From NCBI RefSeq assembly GCF_003386195.1, contig NZ_QRDX01000010.1, positions 39,243-103,242 of the forward strand: a stretch of 64,000 nt of DNA. The letters are read 5' to 3'. This document shows, piece by piece, positions 15,835 to 25,866 of the stretch. This DNA comes from Seonamhaeicola aphaedonensis. Its GTDB lineage: Bacteria; Bacteroidota; Bacteroidia; Flavobacteriales; Flavobacteriaceae. The position numbers were made by a program, and so were the translations under genes. The notes beneath the pieces are model-generated. The model saw nothing but the letters and a program-made list of their open reading frames with translations, did not search any database and was not told where the DNA came from. Within the stretch, counting starts at the first letter, position 1, and every line of letters starts with the position of its first letter.

Positions 15835-17265
15835 TTAATTAAAAAAACTTTTACTTAATTCATGAATGTAATTATATAATGGACTATATAAACCAATAAA
15901 CAATATACCAACTGCTGTAATGAGCAAACCTAATCTCATATAAATTTTACTTTTGAAATATGGTATAGCATTTTCATTTTTTCGAAGAAACATAGCTCTT
16001 ACTACTAACAAATAGTAATATAAGGATATAGTAACATTAACAACAGCTAGGAAAACTAGTAAATAATAACCTTTGCTTGCAGCAGCAGTGAATAGAAAGA
16101 ATTTACCAAAAAAACCGGCTAACGGAGGAATTCCAGCTAGTGAGAATAGGGCAAGCATCATAACCAAACTCAAATTGGGATTTGTTCTGTATAAGCCCTC
16201 ATAATCTTTCATATTTTCTTTTCCAGTTTGGAGTGAAATAGCTTGAACCACTCCAAAGGCTGCTAAATTTGAAAACACATAAATCAATACAAAGTAAACC
16301 ACTGTAGCTGACCCTAGTTGATTTCCCGTAATCAATCCCAGTAATATAAAGCCTGCTTGTGCAATAGATGAAAAGGCTAAAAAGCGCTTCATGTTTTGCT
16401 GCCTCAACGCAAATAGATTACCAACAAACATGGTTATAATGGCTATAACATAAATAATATTTTCCCAAATAGCCATCAAAGGTTTTAGAACTGTAAATAG
16501 TAAAATCATTAAAATAAATACAGCAGCTCCTTTTGAAATTACCGATAAATAAGTCGCTATACTTACAGGGGCACCTTCGTACACATCGGCTGTCCAGAAA
16601 TGAAATGGCACCAATGAGATTTTAAATCCCAAACCAGCAAAGAAGAATACAAAACCTAAAATGGTAAGATTGTTTGCTGTAATTGCCTCTGAAATTTCAG
16701 CAAAATAGATAGACCCTGTTGTTGCATAAAGCAAAGAAATTCCAAATAATGACGCTCCTGATGCCAAAGCTGCTGATAAAATAAGTTTAATACCAGATTC
16801 ACTTGATAGCCTCTTTGTAATATCATAAGCAGCTAAAGCTGCTAGAGGTAGAGTAGACAATTCTAAACCTAAATAAAACATTACGAAATCGCCCGCAGAA
16901 ATCATAAAATACACGCCTAATAAGGACGAAAAAATAAGAATAAAAAACTCCGTTCCCCGTTGTTGCTGTAGTATCTTTTCTTCAATCCAATCACCAGATT
17001 GTAGTAACAAAATTAATACACCAATATTTAGGATGTTCTTAAAGAACTGGATGAGTTCATTGGTATGAAACATGCCACCGAAAAGATTTCCATAATTCAT
17101 TTTTAAAAAGCCTATAATGGTATGAATTCCGAATAAGAAAATAGCTAAATGAACTATACTGTTCTTTTTATTATTTGCAATGGACACTTCGGCTACCACT
17201 AACAATAAGATTATTGCCAAAAGTATTATTTCGTGTCTCATTAATAAAAAACTACTGAAATCCAC
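15835..17265 (-). CDS. nuoN: NADH-quinone oxidoreductase-type complex I subunit N
   Basis: A 476-residue polytopic membrane protein, one of the three antiporter-like proton-pumping subunits. Typical NuoN segments are FYLGLELSTLPLAALAAY (key Glu in a membrane helix), KISLVPFHFWTADVYEGAP and FSSIAQAGFILLGL. It follows nuoM by 18 bases and is followed by a small gene 3 bases downstream. Length is normal for the family. Confidence 0.95.
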   Translation of the reverse strand: MDFSSFLLMRHEIILLAIILLLVVAEVSIANNKKNSIVHLAIFLFGIHTIIGFLKMNYGNLFGGMFHTNELIQFFKNILNIGVLILLLQSGDWIEEKILQQQRGTEFFILIFSSLLGVYFMISAGDFVMFYLGLELSTLPLAALAAYDITKRLSSESGIKLILSAALASGASLFGISLLYATTGSIYFAEISEAITANNLTILGFVFFFAGLGFKISLVPFHFWTADVYEGAPVSIATYLSVISKGAAVFILMILLFTVLKPLMAIWENIIYVIAIITMFVGNLFALRQQNMKRFLAFSSIAQAGFILLGLITGNQLGSATVVYFVLIYVFSNLAAFGVVQAISLQTGKENMKDYEGLYRTNPNLSLVMMLALFSLAGIPPLAGFFGKFFLFTAAASKGYYLLVFLAVVNVTISLYYYLLVVRAMFLRKNENAIPYFKSKIYMRLGLLITAVGILFIGLYSPLYNYIHELSKSFFN

Positions 17266-17283
17266 TATTTAGTTTTTTAACTT

Positions 17284-18771
17284 TTATAATAACCCTTTAA
17301 TAAAAGGATCTAAACTTTCTAATATCATGTCACTCAACCATAGTGGCGCCACACCAATTCCTACAATGGGGATTAATAATAATAAAATTCCAAATCGCTC
17401 ATACCATGTTACTTTTTTTAACTTTAAAAAAGCCTCATTCTTTACAGGTCCCATTAACATTATTCCAACCACTCTTAAAATATAAACTGCGGTAATAACT
17501 ATGACTGAAATAGAAAATATAGTTGCCACTCTCATAAAGGTGTCTTTTTGCTGAAACGCCCCCACAAAAATATTCATCTCCGCTACAAATCCGCTAAAAC
17601 CAGGTAATCCTAGAGATGCCAAACCTGCTATAACGTAAATTACCGATATAAATGGAATCACTTTTAACAAACCACCTAGCTTACTAATATCTCTGGTATG
17701 GGTTCTTTCGTAAATCATTCCTATTAATGCAAAGAAAAGTGCCGTCATAAATCCGTGAGATAACGACTGTAAAATGGCACCATTCCAAGCGGTTTTATTC
17801 AACATCAATAAAGCAAACAATACTAAGCCTAAATGACTTACCGATGAATAGGCATTAATATACTTTAAATCGGTTTGCCTAATGGCACTAAAAGCACCAT
17901 AAACCACACCGATTACAGAGAGTATGATAAATACCCACGACCAGTCAATGGCTCCTAATGGTAACAAATACATAGCTACTCTAAACACCCCATAGCCTCC
18001 TAACTTCATAAGAACCCCTGCATGCAACATAGATACCGCCGTTGGTGCCGATGCGTGACCATCTGGCGACCAAGTATGAAATGGGAATAAGGCTCCAATA
18101 ACAGCAAAACCAATAAAGGTTAACGGGAAGAATAGTTTTTGGGCTTCATAAGGAATATTAACCTGAGCTATTTCTAATATATTAAATGTTAATGCACCAC
18201 CATCGGCATTAGAATTAAAATAAATTCCTAGAATTCCAACTAAAAGTATAGCAGAAGCTCCCATGAGCATCAGGGTTAATTTCATTGCTGAATATTCTTT
18301 AGGGCCAGAGCCCCAAATCCCTATTAATAAATACATAGGAATAACCGCTATTTCAAAGAATACAAACATGGTGAACAAATCAATGGAAATGAAAAAGCCA
18401 TAAACACCAACAGATAATACAATAAGTGACATAAAGAATTCTTTAGGTAAATCGTACATCTTCCAAGAGATAAAAATACCGGCTAATACCACAATAGCAG
18501 TTAGAAGTAATAGAGCTACTGAAATACCATCAACTCCAATATTATAATGAATATTAAAATGCTCAAACCAAACAACATCCTTGGTAAAAACCATAATGTT
18601 ATCGTTCACCACCCGTTCATTAAAATAAGCAAACACAAGGTTTATGGCCATCACCAGTTGAACCACACTACCTAACATAGAAACCACTCGTGCCTGCTTT
18701 AAATTTTTGGTGAAAACCAAAACTAGGATAGTTATAATAGGAACGATAATAAAAAGTGATAAAATATCCAT
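17284..18771 (-). CDS. nuoM: Complex I proton-pumping subunit M
   Basis: A 495-residue polytopic membrane protein. NuoM signatures include YNIGVDGISVALLLLTAIV, FFEIAVIPMYLLIGIWG (with the conserved membrane Glu), FPFHTWSPDGHASAPTAVSMLHAGVLMKLGGYG and INAYSSVSHLGLVLFAL. It pumps protons as part of the membrane arm and lies in tight order between nuoL (9 bases) and nuoN (18 bases). Confidence 0.95.
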   Translation of the reverse strand: MDILSLFIIVPIITILVLVFTKNLKQARVVSMLGSVVQLVMAINLVFAYFNERVVNDNIMVFTKDVVWFEHFNIHYNIGVDGISVALLLLTAIVVLAGIFISWKMYDLPKEFFMSLIVLSVGVYGFFISIDLFTMFVFFEIAVIPMYLLIGIWGSGPKEYSAMKLTLMLMGASAILLVGILGIYFNSNADGGALTFNILEIAQVNIPYEAQKLFFPLTFIGFAVIGALFPFHTWSPDGHASAPTAVSMLHAGVLMKLGGYGVFRVAMYLLPLGAIDWSWVFIILSVIGVVYGAFSAIRQTDLKYINAYSSVSHLGLVLFALLMLNKTAWNGAILQSLSHGFMTALFFALIGMIYERTHTRDISKLGGLLKVIPFISVIYVIAGLASLGLPGFSGFVAEMNIFVGAFQQKDTFMRVATIFSISVIVITAVYILRVVGIMLMGPVKNEAFLKLKKVTWYERFGILLLLIPIVGIGVAPLWLSDMILESLDPFIKGLL

Positions 18772-18780
18772 ATTACTAGT

Positions 18781-20700
18781 TTAGTTTGTCCATAAATAAA
18801 TAAACACCAAAGCTATCACAACAATACCTACTACAAATGCAAAAGCATAATCTTGCACCTTACCCGATTGTATACCTTTAATCTTTTGAGATATTAAAAC
18901 CGTTTTATTTCCGATACCATTCATGGTGCCGTCAACCACTTGTTTATCGAATTTAGCAATGGGAGCAGACACTCTTTTAAACAAAATCTTTTTGGTTACA
19001 AACATGTAAATCTCATCGAAATAGAATTTATCACATGCCCATTTATATAGTGGCCCAAAATCCCTGGCGTATTTATCTGATAAATTATTCTCCTTTTTAT
19101 AAAATATCCAAGCCAGTATAATACCAATAATACCAACAGTAGTTGCTATTACGGCCAGAGGATAGTTTAAATGCGCTTCAAACCCGGCTTTATCTGCCGT
19201 GACAAATTCACTAAAAGGAATAAAACCACTTACCACACTTAAAACAGCTAGCACCAATAATGGAAACGTCATTGATAATGGCGATTCTTTAGGCTTTTTT
19301 TCATAGCTTGTGTCTTTTCTCCAGAAAATACTGAAGTACAATCTAAACATATAAAATGCGGTTAATCCAGCTACAAATAAACCAACATAATATATGAGTT
19401 TGTTATGTTCATAAGCGGCTACCAAAATTTCATCTTTACTCCAGAATCCTGCCAACGGCGGTACACCAGCAATTGCCAAAGCTGCAATTAAAAAAGTAAT
19501 ATTGGTAATAGGCATATACCTGCGTAAGCCCCCCATATCTTTCAAATAATTGCTATGTACCGCATGAATAACAGACCCTGCGCCTAAAAATAGAAGTGCT
19601 TTAAACATAGCATGTGTAAACAAATGGAACATAGAAGCCATATAGCCAACTCCCTCATGTCCTTCATAACCAGAGACACCTAAAGCCAACATCATATACC
19701 CCAATTGAGACATGGTAGAAAAGGCTAGAACCCTTTTTATATCGGTTTGTGTTATAGCTATAATAGCAGCAAATAATGCCGAAAACGCACCCACATACGC
19801 CACGATTTTTAAGACAAATCCATCTTCAACAAAATAAAACATTGGAAACAATCTTGCTACCAAAAACACGCCTGCCACAACCATAGTTGCGGCGTGTATT
19901 AAAGCCGAAACAGGTGTAGGCCCTTCCATAGCGTCAGGTAACCAAATATGTAATGGAAACATGGCAGATTTTCCCGCACCTCCAATAAAAATAAAGATTA
20001 GCGCCCAGGTAATTACTGAAAGCCCCATGAACGAAGTTGCTGCCCAATTCATTATGGCACTACCTTCAGGATTATTCAAGGTTTCGAAATCGAATGTTCC
20101 TGTATAGTAGCCTATAATCATAATTCCGATAAGGAACCCAAAATCGGCGAACCGGGTTACTATAAAGGCCTTTTTTGCTGCAGCTATAGCCGATGTTTTT
20201 GTGTAATAATAGCCAATTAGTAAATAAGAAGACACCCCAACCAATTCCCAGAATATATAAATTTGAAACAAGTTAGTTGCTAATACCAAACCATACATTG
20301 AAAAGGTAAAAAGTCCCAGAAACGCAAAGAATTTGGTATAGCCTTCATCACCTTTCATGTAACCTCTGCTATAAATATGTACCATTAGAGACACTACGGA
20401 AACCACAACCAACATCATAACTGAAATGGGGTCTATAAGAATACCCATATCTATATGAAGGGTGTCTGTGAAATTCATCCAAACAGATTTCTTTAAAAAT
20501 GTTTGATAGACTCCATCTACTTTTCCATGTACGAAGAAATATTGATAGGCGGCATAAAAGGAAAGTATCGCTGAGGCCAATAAACCAAAAACCCCAACAT
20601 AACCCGAAACTGCAGGTTTAATTCTTTTGTAAAAAACACCCAGAAATAGGAAAATCACAAAAGGAATTATTGGGATTAATATGATATAAGTTATATTCAT
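18781..20700 (-). CDS. nuoL: Complex I proton-pumping subunit L
   Basis: A 639-residue polytopic protein with the NuoL core: FWELVGVSSYLLIGYYYTK, GKSAMFPLHIWLPDAMEGPTPVSALIHAATMVVAGVFL, and AFSTMSQLGYMMLALG. The C-terminal part beyond about residue 500 includes the segment that becomes the long lateral helix running along the membrane arm, and ends in a last membrane helix. Upstream there is an unusual 182-base gap to nuoK, whereas all other nuo genes here are within 20 bases or overlap. Confidence 0.95.
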   Translation of the reverse strand: MNITYIILIPIIPFVIFLFLGVFYKRIKPAVSGYVGVFGLLASAILSFYAAYQYFFVHGKVDGVYQTFLKKSVWMNFTDTLHIDMGILIDPISVMMLVVVSVVSLMVHIYSRGYMKGDEGYTKFFAFLGLFTFSMYGLVLATNLFQIYIFWELVGVSSYLLIGYYYTKTSAIAAAKKAFIVTRFADFGFLIGIMIIGYYTGTFDFETLNNPEGSAIMNWAATSFMGLSVITWALIFIFIGGAGKSAMFPLHIWLPDAMEGPTPVSALIHAATMVVAGVFLVARLFPMFYFVEDGFVLKIVAYVGAFSALFAAIIAITQTDIKRVLAFSTMSQLGYMMLALGVSGYEGHEGVGYMASMFHLFTHAMFKALLFLGAGSVIHAVHSNYLKDMGGLRRYMPITNITFLIAALAIAGVPPLAGFWSKDEILVAAYEHNKLIYYVGLFVAGLTAFYMFRLYFSIFWRKDTSYEKKPKESPLSMTFPLLVLAVLSVVSGFIPFSEFVTADKAGFEAHLNYPLAVIATTVGIIGIILAWIFYKKENNLSDKYARDFGPLYKWACDKFYFDEIYMFVTKKILFKRVSAPIAKFDKQVVDGTMNGIGNKTVLISQKIKGIQSGKVQDYAFAFVVGIVVIALVFIYLWTN

Positions 20701-20753
20701 AATTATATTCAGTTTCAGTATCTAACAGCAAAAAAATCTTTAGTGTTTTTTTG

Positions 20754-20875
20754 GACAGAAGACCGGTGACCGAAGAATGGTTTAAAAACCACTGTTGTAT
20801 TTATTGAACTCATCTTACTTAACATTTCCTAATTAATGAAATCTTCTTATGCTTCTGTCTTCTGGCTTCCATCTT
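20754..20875. repeat. Diverged heptamer repeats between nuoK and nuoL
   Basis: Two short arrays lie in the only long gap of the nuo operon. The first reads GACAGAA-GACCGGT-GACCGAA from 20754; the second, in opposite orientation, reads CTTCTGT-CTTCTGG-CTTCCAT from 20852. GACCGAA is the reverse complement of a rotation of CTTCGGT, the exact tandem unit found at 4770-4800. The shared CTTCTGTC/GACAGAAG pair could also base-pair across the gap. Confidence 0.6.
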
Positions 20876-20882
20876 TTAACTT

Positions 20883-21206
20883 TTAATGCTTCATTATTTC
20901 GGTATCCTTAACTTCAACAGAACTAATTTGTCTGTAAAGATTTATTATTATTGAAATAGCTAAAGCTGTTTCAGCCGCTGCTACAGCTATGATAAAAATT
21001 GAAAAAAACACCCCTTGTAACATATCTGGATAGAGATACTTATTTATTATTACAAAGTTTACAACAGAGGCATTTAAAATTAATTCAACCGATATTAACA
21101 TAGATATTAAATTAGTTCGTGTTAAAAACCCGTAAACCCCAATAAAAAAAATGATGGTAGTTAGCGTTAATAGTTCATATATAGTAATACCTTCAATCAT
21201 GATCAA
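20883..21206 (-). CDS. nuoK: Complex I subunit K
   Basis: A 107-residue membrane protein with three helices, containing GVYGFLTRTNLISMLISVELILNASVVNFVI, whose membrane Glu (in SVELILN) belongs to the proton path. A second NuoK Glu lies in AAAETALAISII. The frame begins MIMIEG and overlaps the nuoJ stop by 4 bases; the third codon ATG is an alternative start. Followed by the 182-base repeat-bearing gap before nuoL. Confidence 0.93.
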   Translation of the reverse strand: MIMIEGITIYELLTLTTIIFFIGVYGFLTRTNLISMLISVELILNASVVNFVIINKYLYPDMLQGVFFSIFIIAVAAAETALAISIIINLYRQISSVEVKDTEIMKH

Positions 21207-21721
21207 TCTTTAGTTTTATTGACTAATTTTTTTCCTTTTGCAATAATTATGGCTCCAACCATAGCAGCTAATAAAAGTATACTTATAACTTCAAACGGCA
21301 GAATAAAACCACCTGCTTCATAGCTTAACATTTTTGAACCAACATCTGCTGTTGTAGTAAGCTTATCATTTTCAACAACATTAAAATTGTGAGTATATAT
21401 AGTGCTTAACACCACACCAATTCCAATTAAACACGTTATAGCAGTAATGACTTGTTTTAACGGTTTTGCTACCTCCAATTCTAGTTCTATATGATGCACT
21501 AAGAGCACCGAGAATATCATTAAAACAATAATACCTCCAGCATATACGGTAAGTTGAACAGCTGCTAGAAAATTATAGTCAATTAAAAAAAAGATACCCG
21601 CAACACCAACAAGAACAAACAACAAATAAATCACCGACCGAAGCATTTTTCGGTTACTTACAGCAGCAACCGCAAACACTATCATGATAACGGCTATTAT
21701 GTAAAATATGACTCTTTCCAT
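21203..21721 (-). CDS. nuoJ: Complex I subunit J
   Basis: A 172-residue membrane subunit with about five helices; NuoJ-like segments are LLFVLVGVAGIFFLIDYNFLAAVQLTVYAGGIIVLMIFSVLL (read in parts: FLAAVQLTVYAGGIIVLMIF) and PFEVISILLLAAMVGAIIIAK. It lies 3 bases after nuoI and overlaps nuoK by 4 bases. Confidence 0.93.
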   Translation of the reverse strand: MERVIFYIIAVIMIVFAVAAVSNRKMLRSVIYLLFVLVGVAGIFFLIDYNFLAAVQLTVYAGGIIVLMIFSVLLVHHIELELEVAKPLKQVITAITCLIGIGVVLSTIYTHNFNVVENDKLTTTADVGSKMLSYEAGGFILPFEVISILLLAAMVGAIIIAKGKKLVNKTKD

Positions 21722-21724
21722 AAT

Positions 21725-22201
21725 TTAATCTTCTACCCCAGGTCTTAATTTAGAACCAGGTTTATTTAAAACTCTAGTTAACGCGGTTCTATCATACACT
21801 GAATTTTCAAAATTCTGCCCCCATTTTATGGCATCTGTTGGGCAAACATCAATACACAAACCACACATAGTACACATACTTAAGTGGTACACAAACTTGT
21901 CTATTTTCTTTTTGTTTTTTCCCGTATACTCGTCGATGCCTCGATCCCAAATTATCTCAATAGTACCATTAGGACAGGCTATTTCACATTTCTGACAGCC
22001 AGTACATGCGTGTTCATTATTCTCGTCATGAGGCATTATAACTTCACCTCTAAAACGATCAAACATTTTTAAAGTATCTCTATTATCTGGATATTGCTGT
22101 GTTATGGCTCCCTTTCTGGAATTTAAAAAATACTTTCCGGTAATACTCATACCGGTAAGTAACGTTTTAATTCCATTAAATATATTTGAAAAATAGCTCA
22201 T
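21725..22201 (-). CDS. nuoI: Complex I 8Fe-8S subunit I
   Basis: A 158-residue protein that carries the two 4Fe-4S clusters leading electrons into the peripheral arm. Ligands counted from MSYFSNIF are Cys66, 69, 72, 76 (CTGCQKCEIACP) and Cys110, 113, 116, 120 (CTMCGLCIDVCP). An 11-codon longer frame exists but would overlap nuoH by 28 bases and adds a non-conserved polar tail, so the internal ATG is chosen. It lies next to nuoH and nuoJ. Confidence 0.93.
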   Translation of the reverse strand: MSYFSNIFNGIKTLLTGMSITGKYFLNSRKGAITQQYPDNRDTLKMFDRFRGEVIMPHDENNEHACTGCQKCEIACPNGTIEIIWDRGIDEYTGKNKKKIDKFVYHLSMCTMCGLCIDVCPTDAIKWGQNFENSVYDRTALTRVLNKPGSKLRPGVED

Positions 22202-22206
22202 ACTAT

Positions 22207-23265
22207 TTAAATCTGTATTATTAAATTTTGCCAAACAATAAATGCCATAACAACAATATTTACCAAATTAATTGGCAGCAAATATTTCCATTCAAGAGTT
22301 AGTAATTGATCTACTCTTAACCTAGGGAATGTCCATCTAAACCACATCATTAAAAAGACCAGCAACAATGTTTTGGCTAAAAACCAGAAAACCCCTAGCC
22401 ATGGTATCGATTCGGTTATTCCAAAAGGAGATAACCAAGCTCCAAAAAATACCGTGGTAGCAATAGCCGCTATTAAAAACATATTGATAAACTCTGCTAG
22501 AAAGAAATAAGCAAACTTCATCCCAGAATATTCGGTGTGAAAACCAGCCCCAAGTTCAGATTCTGCTTCAACCATATCAAAAGGAGCTCTATTGGTTTCA
22601 GCGGTTCCAGCAATCATATAAATCATAAATGCAATAATTGCAGGTATATGTCCTTGAACAATTAACCAACCACCTTTTTGAACTTCAACAATTTCAGATA
22701 GTTGTAAGGAGCCCGTTAACAAAATCATGGTTAAAAGTGATAACCCAACCGAGAGTTCATAACTAATGGTTTGCACGCCACTACGCATAGCTCCAATTAA
22801 GGCAAACTTGTTGTTACTTGCCCAACCACCTAATAAAATACCAATAACCCCAATTGATGAAATAGCTATTAAAAAGAAAATACCAATATTAATATCGAAC
22901 GCTTGAAATTCTTTAGTAAATGGTATAAGGCCTAAAGCCATTAAAGCAGAAATTATCACGAAATAAGGTGCTAAATTATACAGAAATTTATCTGCTCTGT
23001 CTGTACCTGTAAGTTCCTTTGAAACTAACTTAAGTGCATCAGCCATGGTTTGAAGTAGCCCCTGAAAACCTACTCTATTGGGGCCAATCCTGAGTTGAAA
23101 CCAAGCCGCTATTCTTCTTTCAAGTAACACCAGAAACAAGCCAGCAATTGCAAAAATCCCTAAATACAATAATGCCACAACAACCATAGCAGCATAATAA
23201 GCCGCTGATTCAGACATCATGCTTAAAAGCATTTCTTGTATGCTTTTGGTTATACTCAATGGCAT
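22207..23265 (-). CDS. nuoH: Complex I subunit H
   Basis: A 352-residue membrane subunit that anchors the peripheral arm and lines the quinone site. Hallmarks are LERRIAAWFQLRIGPNRVGFQGLLQTMADALKL (read in parts), AIGAMRSGVQTISYELSVG-like loop (ALIGAMRSGVQTISYELSVG), AETNRAPFDMVEAESELGAG and FHTEYSGMKFAYFFLAEF. Spacing to nuoD is 12 bases. Confidence 0.95.
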   Translation of the reverse strand: MPLSITKSIQEMLLSMMSESAAYYAAMVVVALLYLGIFAIAGLFLVLLERRIAAWFQLRIGPNRVGFQGLLQTMADALKLVSKELTGTDRADKFLYNLAPYFVIISALMALGLIPFTKEFQAFDINIGIFFLIAISSIGVIGILLGGWASNNKFALIGAMRSGVQTISYELSVGLSLLTMILLTGSLQLSEIVEVQKGGWLIVQGHIPAIIAFMIYMIAGTAETNRAPFDMVEAESELGAGFHTEYSGMKFAYFFLAEFINMFLIAAIATTVFFGAWLSPFGITESIPWLGVFWFLAKTLLLVFLMMWFRWTFPRLRVDQLLTLEWKYLLPINLVNIVVMAFIVWQNLIIQI

Positions 23266-23277
23266 TTGTATTAATTT

Positions 23278-24402
23278 CTATCTATCTATATCTGGAATCA
23301 CTAAATCTAAGGTTGCCATAGTAGCCACTAGATCACCTATTTTTCCACCAACGGCCATATGGTTCAGGGCCGATAAATTTGAAAAACCCGGCGACCTAAA
23401 TTTCATTCTATAAGGATTCTTTGTACCAGTACTAATAATATAAACTCCTAACTCACCTCTGGCTGTTTCTACCTTTTGATAAAACTCCCCTTTTGGTAAC
23501 TTAATAACAGCATTGGTTTTTACACGATGTTCTCCGTCTGGTATATTATCTATTAATTGTTCAATAATTGACAAAGACTCCCATAATTCTCTAATTCTCA
23601 CATTGTACCTGGCAAAGGTATCGCCATCTGCTTCCAAGACTTCATTAAAAGTCACTTTATCTAATGCGCTATACGGATGGTATTTTCTAACGTCGCATGA
23701 ATAACCCGAACCCCGAGCCACAGGTCCTGAAACCCCAAAAGAAATAGCATCTTCTTTTGATAACACTCCCACTCCTTTAGTTCGTTTCTGAAAGATGATA
23801 TTGCCCGTTAGCAGTTTGTTGTACTCTGGTATTTTTGTTTTAAAATGAGCTACAAAATCCTTGACCCTTTTTATGAAATTTGGGTGAATATCCCACATTA
23901 AACCTCCGGGAACATTATAGTTCATCGTTAATCGAGCCCCACAAGTTTCTTCAAAAATATCATTAATCATTTCTCGATCTCTAAACCCATAAAAGTATGT
24001 GGTAAGCGCACCAACATCCATACCCATAACGCCCCACCATAAACAATGCGAAGCAATTCTAGTAAGCTCTCCAATTATGGTTCTTATAACTTTCACCCTA
24101 TCTGGAATTTCCAATTCTAGAGCGTTTTCAACCGTTAAACAAACCGCTTCATTATTAATATGTGATGATAAATAATCCATCCTATCTGTTAAATGCACTA
24201 TTTGTTGGTAACTATCGCGCTCACACATTTTTTCAATAGAACGATGTATGTAACCTAAGTCTGGCTCTACCTTTTTAATAATCTCTCCGTCTATTGTAAG
24301 TAATAGGCGTAATACCCCATGGGTAGCGGGATGCTGAGGACCCATATTAATGAAATACTCCTCAGATTTAAAACTATTATTTAAGGTAGCCGATTCTTGC
24401 AT
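23278..24402 (-). CDS. nuoD: Complex I 49-kDa-type subunit D
   Basis: A 374-residue subunit forming the quinone-binding cavity with NuoB. It starts with a short tail, then the conserved loop NMGPQHPATHGVLRLLL, and contains ERDSYQQIVHLTDRMDYLSS, RIASHCLWWGVMGMD and GGLMWDIHP; it ends VATMATLDLVIPDIDR. It is not fused to NuoC, whose gene lies 4 bases upstream. Confidence 0.95.
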   Translation of the reverse strand: MQESATLNNSFKSEEYFINMGPQHPATHGVLRLLLTIDGEIIKKVEPDLGYIHRSIEKMCERDSYQQIVHLTDRMDYLSSHINNEAVCLTVENALELEIPDRVKVIRTIIGELTRIASHCLWWGVMGMDVGALTTYFYGFRDREMINDIFEETCGARLTMNYNVPGGLMWDIHPNFIKRVKDFVAHFKTKIPEYNKLLTGNIIFQKRTKGVGVLSKEDAISFGVSGPVARGSGYSCDVRKYHPYSALDKVTFNEVLEADGDTFARYNVRIRELWESLSIIEQLIDNIPDGEHRVKTNAVIKLPKGEFYQKVETARGELGVYIISTGTKNPYRMKFRSPGFSNLSALNHMAVGGKIGDLVATMATLDLVIPDIDR

Positions 24403-24406
24403 ACTC

Positions 24407-24946
24407 TTATTTAATGACCATATTTATCTCATCTACATAGTCTTTTCTCAGCGGAAATCCATCCCATTCCGGTGTTAAAAAAAGTCGTTTTAAATTGGGA
24501 TGATTATTAAATGTAATACCAAAAAAATCAAATACTTCACGCTCATGAAACTCAGCCGTTCTCCAAATATCACAAACGGAATCGAAGGTTGGGTTTTCTC
24601 TATCTTCGGTTTTAACTTTTACAACAATATTGTGGCGATGCTGGGTAGATTCCAAATGATATACAATTCCTAATTCTGCTCCCCAATCAACACCTGTTAA
24701 GCAAAACAAGTAGTCGAAACATGTATCTGAATTAGTTTTCAACTTATTCATGAATTCATGTAAGTTTTCTGGTTTTACCAAAACATTCAAAAACTGAGAG
24801 CCCTCTTCCGTAAATTCCAAAAGATTTGGATTTATGATTGCTTTAGATGCTGCTCCTTCGGCAACCTCAACAGGCTCTGATTTTGTCTCAAATTCTGGAT
24901 TAGGAAACCAACTACTTATTAATATCCGTAATGCTTCGTTAGTCAT
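24407..24946 (-). CDS. nuoC: Complex I 30-kDa-type subunit C
   Basis: A 179-residue peripheral-arm subunit. Its family signature is WRTAEFHEREVFDFFGITFNNHPNLKRLFL followed by WDGFPLRKDY at the end. The first 50 residues are variable. It lies between nuoB (4 bases) and nuoD (4 bases) and is a separate gene, not the NuoCD fusion of enterobacteria. Confidence 0.94.
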   Translation of the reverse strand: MTNEALRILISSWFPNPEFETKSEPVEVAEGAASKAIINPNLLEFTEEGSQFLNVLVKPENLHEFMNKLKTNSDTCFDYLFCLTGVDWGAELGIVYHLESTQHRHNIVVKVKTEDRENPTFDSVCDIWRTAEFHEREVFDFFGITFNNHPNLKRLFLTPEWDGFPLRKDYVDEINMVIK

Positions 24947-24950
24947 TTAT

Positions 24951-25538
24951 TTAATTGTAAAAGCCATCATCGAACCCGATAATGGGGTTCTTTTTATGCT
25001 TCATATTTTCAGTTCTAATTTTGTCTTGTAACATAAGCATCCCTTCTAACAAAGCTTCTGGTCTTGGAGGACACCCAGGCACATAAACATCAACAGGAAT
25101 CACATGATCTGCTCCCTTTACAACAGAATATGTATTGTAAAAGAAAGGGCCACCAGAAATAGCACAGGCACCCATGGCTATAACATATCTAGGTTCAGCC
25201 ATTTGATCATAAAGTCGTCTTAAAACAGGAGCCATTTTATTTACAATGGTGCCTGCAATAATAATCAAGTCTGCCTGCCGTGGTGAAGGGCGTGCTACTT
25301 CAAAACCAAACCTAGAATAATCATGTCTTGCTGCTCCAGTTTGCATCATTTCTATAGCACAACAACTTGTTCCAAAATAAAGAGACCACAAAGAGTTAGA
25401 ACGCCCCCAATTAATAATTTTATCTAATGAGGTTACGACAATATTAGCACCATTGCCTGCTGGAATAACCTTCCCTGGAAAATCATCTGGTATTTTATAT
25501 GTATTATCTACTCCCATTTTAACGCTCCTTTTTTCCAT
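24951..25538 (-). CDS. nuoB: Complex I cluster-N2 subunit B
   Basis: A 195-residue subunit that holds the terminal 4Fe-4S cluster N2. Ligands are Cys59, Cys60 ([11 protein letters not shown]), Cys125 (MGACAISGG) and Cys156 ([14 protein letters not shown]). The chosen ATG overlaps nuoA by 31 bases; the ATG seven codons in (MGVDNTYK) overlaps by 10 and may be the real start. Confidence 0.94.
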   Translation of the reverse strand: MEKRSVKMGVDNTYKIPDDFPGKVIPAGNGANIVVTSLDKIINWGRSNSLWSLYFGTSCCAIEMMQTGAARHDYSRFGFEVARPSPRQADLIIIAGTIVNKMAPVLRRLYDQMAEPRYVIAMGACAISGGPFFYNTYSVVKGADHVIPVDVYVPGCPPRPEALLEGMLMLQDKIRTENMKHKKNPIIGFDDGFYN

Positions 25539-25858
25539 GCATAAAGCAACCCTAAACCGAGTATGATTAAAAAGATTAGTATTTCAATAAATGCAACACC
25601 ACCAATATCTCCAAAAACCACAGCCCAAGGCACTAGAAATGTCACCTCAACATCAAAAATTAAAAACAATATGGCAAACAGATAATAGCCTACTTTAAAT
25701 TGAACCCATGTAGAACCAATGGTTTTCATACCGCTTTCATAAGGTTCTCTTTTTTGTGGACTATCAGATTTGTGAGAAATTAAATTTGACAAAAAGTTTG
25801 CTCCAGCAACTAGTACAATTCCCGAAATAAAAAAGACTATAATAGCTTCAGAACCCAT
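25508..25858 (-). CDS. nuoA: Complex I subunit A
   Basis: A 116-residue membrane subunit with three helices and the conserved loop [37 protein letters not shown] (in parts: [26 protein letters not shown]). It is the first nuo gene, 8 bases after korB, so the oxidoreductase and complex I genes share a transcript. Its coding end overlaps nuoB. Confidence 0.94.
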   Translation of the reverse strand: MGSEAIIVFFISGIVLVAGANFLSNLISHKSDSPQKREPYESGMKTIGSTWVQFKVGYYLFAILFLIFDVEVTFLVPWAVVFGDIGGVAFIEILIFLIILGLGLLYAWKKGALKWE

Positions 25859-25866
25859 ATAATTAT

